A stretch of 33,697 nucleotides of DNA from Arthrobacter echini (GTDB lineage: Bacteria > Actinomycetota > Actinomycetes > Actinomycetales > Micrococcaceae). The stretch covers positions 1 to 33,697 of the forward strand of contig NZ_VSLD01000010.1 of the NCBI RefSeq assembly GCF_008107445.1, written 5' to 3'. Shown in pieces: positions 30,586-33,697 of the stretch (position 1 is its first letter; every line of letters starts with the position of its first letter). Both the position numbers and the translations under genes were made by a program. The notes below the pieces were generated by a model. The model saw only the letters and a list, made by a program, of their open reading frames with translations, was not told the DNA's origin and searched no databases.

Positions 30586-33462
30586 ATGGCGTGTATCGTC
30601 GATCAAGTCGTGCGCATGACCGAGGTCACAAGGGAGCTCGGTCCTGGGGGAACGAGGAATAGTTTGTCGGACGTGATTTTCAGTGGGGCCGTTGGGCTAT
30701 CGGCCGACCTCATTGCCTACCTGAAGCGCCTCGAATCAATCGATGCTCCAATGGCTGAGATATTTAAGACCAACCTCGGTATCCTCCAGACCGCTGCCAC
30801 AGAGGACAGCCGCAAGAGCCTACGGCCGAAGTTCAATGCATCAGTGAGAGAAGCACTGAACAGGATGCCAACGACGACTCCTGCCGATCCGGCCGCCTCC
30901 GCAAATTCTACGAACCCGGGAGCAGCAGCAAGTCCGCAGATTCCGACAACTTCCCCGAATCCCCCGGTCAGTGGCCCCAGATTCTTTCTGTCCCAGTTGT
31001 CTGTGGAGGGGTTCCGGGGTATCAAGAATGAAGGGACGCCCCTCGTCCTGAAGTTCGACGCAAGTTCAGTTAACTCAGTCTTCGCGCAGAATGGAACTGG
31101 TAAGAGCTCGCTTTACGAGGCCCTGCAATATGCGATCCAGGGCAGTGTTCCCCGGCTTGCAAGCATGCAGGCAAACGAAAACTCAGACAGCTATCTGGCA
31201 AATCTGTTTCATTCCAAGGGTGAGGCAACCATCAAGCTGACACTGGCTCCAGACGATGGCACGGCCAATGTAGAAATAGAAGTCAAACGATCTGCATCGG
31301 GACAACGGACGGTGACAAGCGCAACCAACCACCCAGATCCCAACGGCTTGCTGAAATCGCTGGACCAGGATTTCACGCTTCTTGATTATTCAACGTTCAC
31401 CCGCTTCATCGAGGACACGGCTTTGAATCGGGGCCGTTCGTTCTCTTCACTCCTCGGACTGTCCGATTATGCAAACTTCAGACGAATGATCAAGACCGTA
31501 GAGAACACTCAAACGTTCAGAAGTGATTTCGCAATAGCTGAGGCGGAGGGAAGCAAACGCCATCACCAACAAGGCGTACAAGGCTCCTTTGATCGGTTCA
31601 GCCGGTTCTACACCGAAGTCACGGGACAGGAGATAACTGACGTCTCGAAGTCCGGAGAGTGGGGACCAGATCTTGTGCATTCGCTTCGAGGAGTCCCGCT
31701 ACTGCATGACGCGCTTGAGGGGAAGGCACTGGCTGTCGTCGACTTCACTCAGCTACGAGATGAAGTCTTAAAAGCGGAAGGCGGCCCGGATCGAAAGCGA
31801 TTGGAGGCGCTGCTCGATCAGCGAGTCCTACTGGCTGCCGTGGAAGCACAAGACTCAGCGGCTGAGCAGAGTGGCAAGGACCTATCGGTCGCAATCGTGG
31901 ACCACGAGGCCCTCGTAAGCTCCACCAAGGGAGAGCACTTACACCGTCTGAACACTGCTGCTGATCAATTTCTTCAGTCCGAGACTACGTGGGATCCCCA
32001 CGTCTGCCCTCTTTGCAATAGTTCCCTTGAAGACCCGATAGCACAGACAGTAGCTAGTTCCCTTGCCGGCTTTAAGCAGGTGGACGACGGACGCAAGGCT
32101 CTGCGGGAAAAAGTCTTAGAGAGCAGCTTCCTGCGACGCCTGACGAAGCTTGAAGGCCTGTCGGCGCTTCGGCTATCAGAGGATCAGGAACAGGCAGTCG
32201 CGCTTCGCACGGCTGCTATCGCGGGCACCATCACGCTGGAGAGCGTTACAAATGCTCGGGATCGGCTGACTGTTTTGGAGTCACGGCTGACTTCGAAAGT
32301 GAGCGAGGTGGATCGCTCCATAGCTGATCTGGAAAAGAAGATACCACCGTCGCTGGTTTCCCTCACTGCCCAGATCTCCGCAGCAAAATCTGCCCAAAGC
32401 GCCTTGCAGGACTACATCACCTCAACAACCGAGCTCCAAAGCGTGACGACGACGCTCTCACTGTATGAGCGATGGAAAAGCTTCATCGGTCAGGCGCTCT
32501 CGGTCTTTTCATTGGCCGAATCGGAACTCTCAAACAGGACATTGCTGGGACTCCGAACCGAGTATCAGCAGATGTTCGCTGAGGTTATGTCAGCAGGAGA
32601 CATCGTTCCTGAGCTCGCCCGTCCAGGAACGGATGAGCACATGACAGTTGAACTATCGAGCTTCCACGGAAAGCAGAACGTGTCTGCACGCGCGCTGCTT
32701 TCGGAAAGCTACAGGAACGCATTGGCAATCTCAGTCTTCTTGTCTGCTGCCGCCGGCCACACCAAGGCACCCCGTTTCATTGTGCTCGATGACGCCACGT
32801 CCAGCTTCGACTCGGGCCACCAGTTTCATCTCATGGAACAGATCCGAACAAGGTTTCAGTATCCGGCCCGCCCCGACGGCCTTCAGTTCATCATGTTTAG
32901 CCACGACGTTGCCTTAGAGAAATACTTTGACCGGCTCGATGCAGAGCCCGGATGGAACCATCAAAAACTTCAAGGCTGGCCTCCGATGACCCCCGTCACT
33001 GCCCACGGTCAAAACCCGGATCGTTTACGGGCCGAGGCGGAGCGCTTCCTGCTGGCCGGTCAAACCCAGGAGGGATCGGGTTTGATCCGTCAGTACCTGG
33101 AGTTTGTTCTGCAGCAGATCATCAAGAAAGTGCAGGTCCCTGTTCCTCTGGATTTGGCCGTAAATGATCACTCAAAGATGGTAAGCAGTTGCCTTGATGC
33201 CATCGTCTACGCAGTGAAGATTCACGAAGCAGCCAACCAGATCGTCCTTACAGCTCAGCAAATTGGCGATCTTAAAACCCGGCACGCTCCTTCAATCATC
33301 GCTAATTGGGTCAGTCACTACGGCACTTCCGGCGCGTCTTCCTTCTCTCCAGCCGCTTTGATTGGCGTGCTCAACGCGATCGATGCCATGCGGAGATGTT
33401 TTCAATACGACAGCAATGGAACAGGCGACTGGAGGTTCTACAAGTCGCTGACCAAACGCTGA
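30586..33462 (+). CDS. SMC/Rad50-like AAA ATPase with single CxxC hook
   Basis: A protein of up to 958 residues. An N-terminal helical region of about 130 residues with a Pro/Ala/Ser-rich linker precedes the ATPase. Motifs: Walker A QNGTGKSS (168-175), coiled-coil arms, a zinc-hook-like CPLC at 474-477, an ABC-like signature LSESYR (705-710), Walker B FIVLDD (731-736) and the H-loop MFSHD near 770. The last 150 residues form a helical domain with no nuclease motif I can name. The gene reads more A/T-rich than its neighbours, suggesting transfer. Rad50/RloC-like ATPases of this layout often act in anti-phage defence, where the extra C-terminal domain is the effector. The start is uncertain: ATG 30616, or TTG 30664 with a good GAGGA, are alternatives. 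Confidence 0.85.
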   Translation: MACIVDQVVRMTEVTRELGPGGTRNSLSDVIFSGAVGLSADLIAYLKRLESIDAPMAEIFKTNLGILQTAATEDSRKSLRPKFNASVREALNRMPTTTPADPAASANSTNPGAAASPQIPTTSPNPPVSGPRFFLSQLSVEGFRGIKNEGTPLVLKFDASSVNSVFAQNGTGKSSLYEALQYAIQGSVPRLASMQANENSDSYLANLFHSKGEATIKLTLAPDDGTANVEIEVKRSASGQRTVTSATNHPDPNGLLKSLDQDFTLLDYSTFTRFIEDTALNRGRSFSSLLGLSDYANFRRMIKTVENTQTFRSDFAIAEAEGSKRHHQQGVQGSFDRFSRFYTEVTGQEITDVSKSGEWGPDLVHSLRGVPLLHDALEGKALAVVDFTQLRDEVLKAEGGPDRKRLEALLDQRVLLAAVEAQDSAAEQSGKDLSVAIVDHEALVSSTKGEHLHRLNTAADQFLQSETTWDPHVCPLCNSSLEDPIAQTVASSLAGFKQVDDGRKALREKVLESSFLRRLTKLEGLSALRLSEDQEQAVALRTAAIAGTITLESVTNARDRLTVLESRLTSKVSEVDRSIADLEKKIPPSLVSLTAQISAAKSAQSALQDYITSTTELQSVTTTLSLYERWKSFIGQALSVFSLAESELSNRTLLGLRTEYQQMFAEVMSAGDIVPELARPGTDEHMTVELSSFHGKQNVSARALLSESYRNALAISVFLSAAAGHTKAPRFIVLDDATSSFDSGHQFHLMEQIRTRFQYPARPDGLQFIMFSHDVALEKYFDRLDAEPGWNHQKLQGWPPMTPVTAHGQNPDRLRAEAERFLLAGQTQEGSGLIRQYLEFVLQQIIKKVQVPVPLDLAVNDHSKMVSSCLDAIVYAVKIHEAANQIVLTAQQIGDLKTRHAPSIIANWVSHYGTSGASSFSPAALIGVLNAIDAMRRCFQYDSNGTGDWRFYKSLTKR

Positions 33463-33697
33463 CGGCTGGTCAGATAGGAGGCCAGGGGCTTTGCGCATGT
33501 TCCCCTGCGTCCGCCAGAGAGCGCACGGCGTGCACCCGATGCCGGTGGGCCAGCAGACTGACTGTAAAGCGGCCCTTCGCAGTTGAGCGTGGGTAGGGCG
33601 GTCGGGGACTAACGCGGCAGGGGTTCGCTGGTGCTGGTGCGGCGTGGTGTGGTGGGAATGAGGTCAGGGCCTCTTTGAATGGGTAGCGACCAAGCAA
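33463..33697. other. Non-coding end of the window
   Basis: No frame here looks like a real protein. The A/G-rich stretch from about 33571 could be an insertion sequence end (GGCCCTTCGCAGTTGA has an ISL3-like look), but no transposase is in the window. Confidence 0.4.

Noticed and set aside
33470..33697. Possible minus-strand gene entering the window
   Set aside because: Low-complexity Pro/Ala/His/Arg-rich translation without domain pattern; more likely non-coding or an insertion sequence end.
1..33697. Plasmid replication or partition genes
   Set aside because: I looked for Rep, ParA and relaxase motifs and found none, so plasmid origin remains an inference.

Overview
The window comes from a high-GC Gram-positive bacterium, almost certainly an actinomycete. 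The evidence is GC-rich third codon positions, frequent GTG starts, a GAF-ANTAR regulator, a TipAS-type MerR regulator, many apparently leaderless genes and an MT0933-like small protein. Micrococcales is my best guess at order level, but this is an inference. The mixture of three serine recombinases, a giant methylase-helicase, broken genes and unrelated cargo suggests a plasmid or other accessory region. No replication initiator, partition gene or complete conjugation module is visible.

Layout. 1-370: a 41-bp direct repeat and no gene. 371-1545: two overlapping genes of unknown function, then a bidirectional terminator. 1606-7179 (minus): a methyltransferase-helicase of about 1,857 residues whose N-terminal linker region also encodes a separate 134-residue protein in another frame, with a serine recombinase upstream. 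8164-14158: a cargo block with a VOC protein, three GNAT acetyltransferases, a frameshifted HAD phosphatase, a frameshifted S66 peptidase and a divergent MerR/HEAT-repeat pair. Seven genes here have a TANNNT box 6 or 7 nt before the ATG, so they look leaderless. 14448-15674: an MFS exporter. 15788-17246: an unusual sigma factor with two tiny basic proteins; a bipartite 30-bp promoter-like element occurs upstream of the sigma gene and again upstream of the second small gene. 17463-18260: a res-like site and a second serine recombinase.

18865-21569: an RsbQ-like alpha/beta hydrolase whose stop codon overlaps the start of a PAS-GGDEF-EAL protein. In Bacillus RsbQ works with a PAS phosphatase (RsbP); here the partner is a cyclic-di-GMP enzyme, suggesting a small-molecule sensor wired to c-di-GMP. 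21836-25899: a small beta-rich protein, a GAF-ANTAR regulator, an MT0933-like small protein, two lipoproteins and the 3' remnant of an amidohydrolase. 26015-28371: polyphosphate kinase 2 and a TerC-family membrane protein controlled by a yybP-ykoY (Mn2+) riboswitch.

28808-33697: a protein with RNase H/DUF3800-like features, a third serine recombinase, a palindrome-rich gap and a more A/T-rich gene for a 958-residue SMC/Rad50-like ATPase with one CxxC hook motif, a plausible stand-alone defence gene. The last 235 bases hold no gene I can support.
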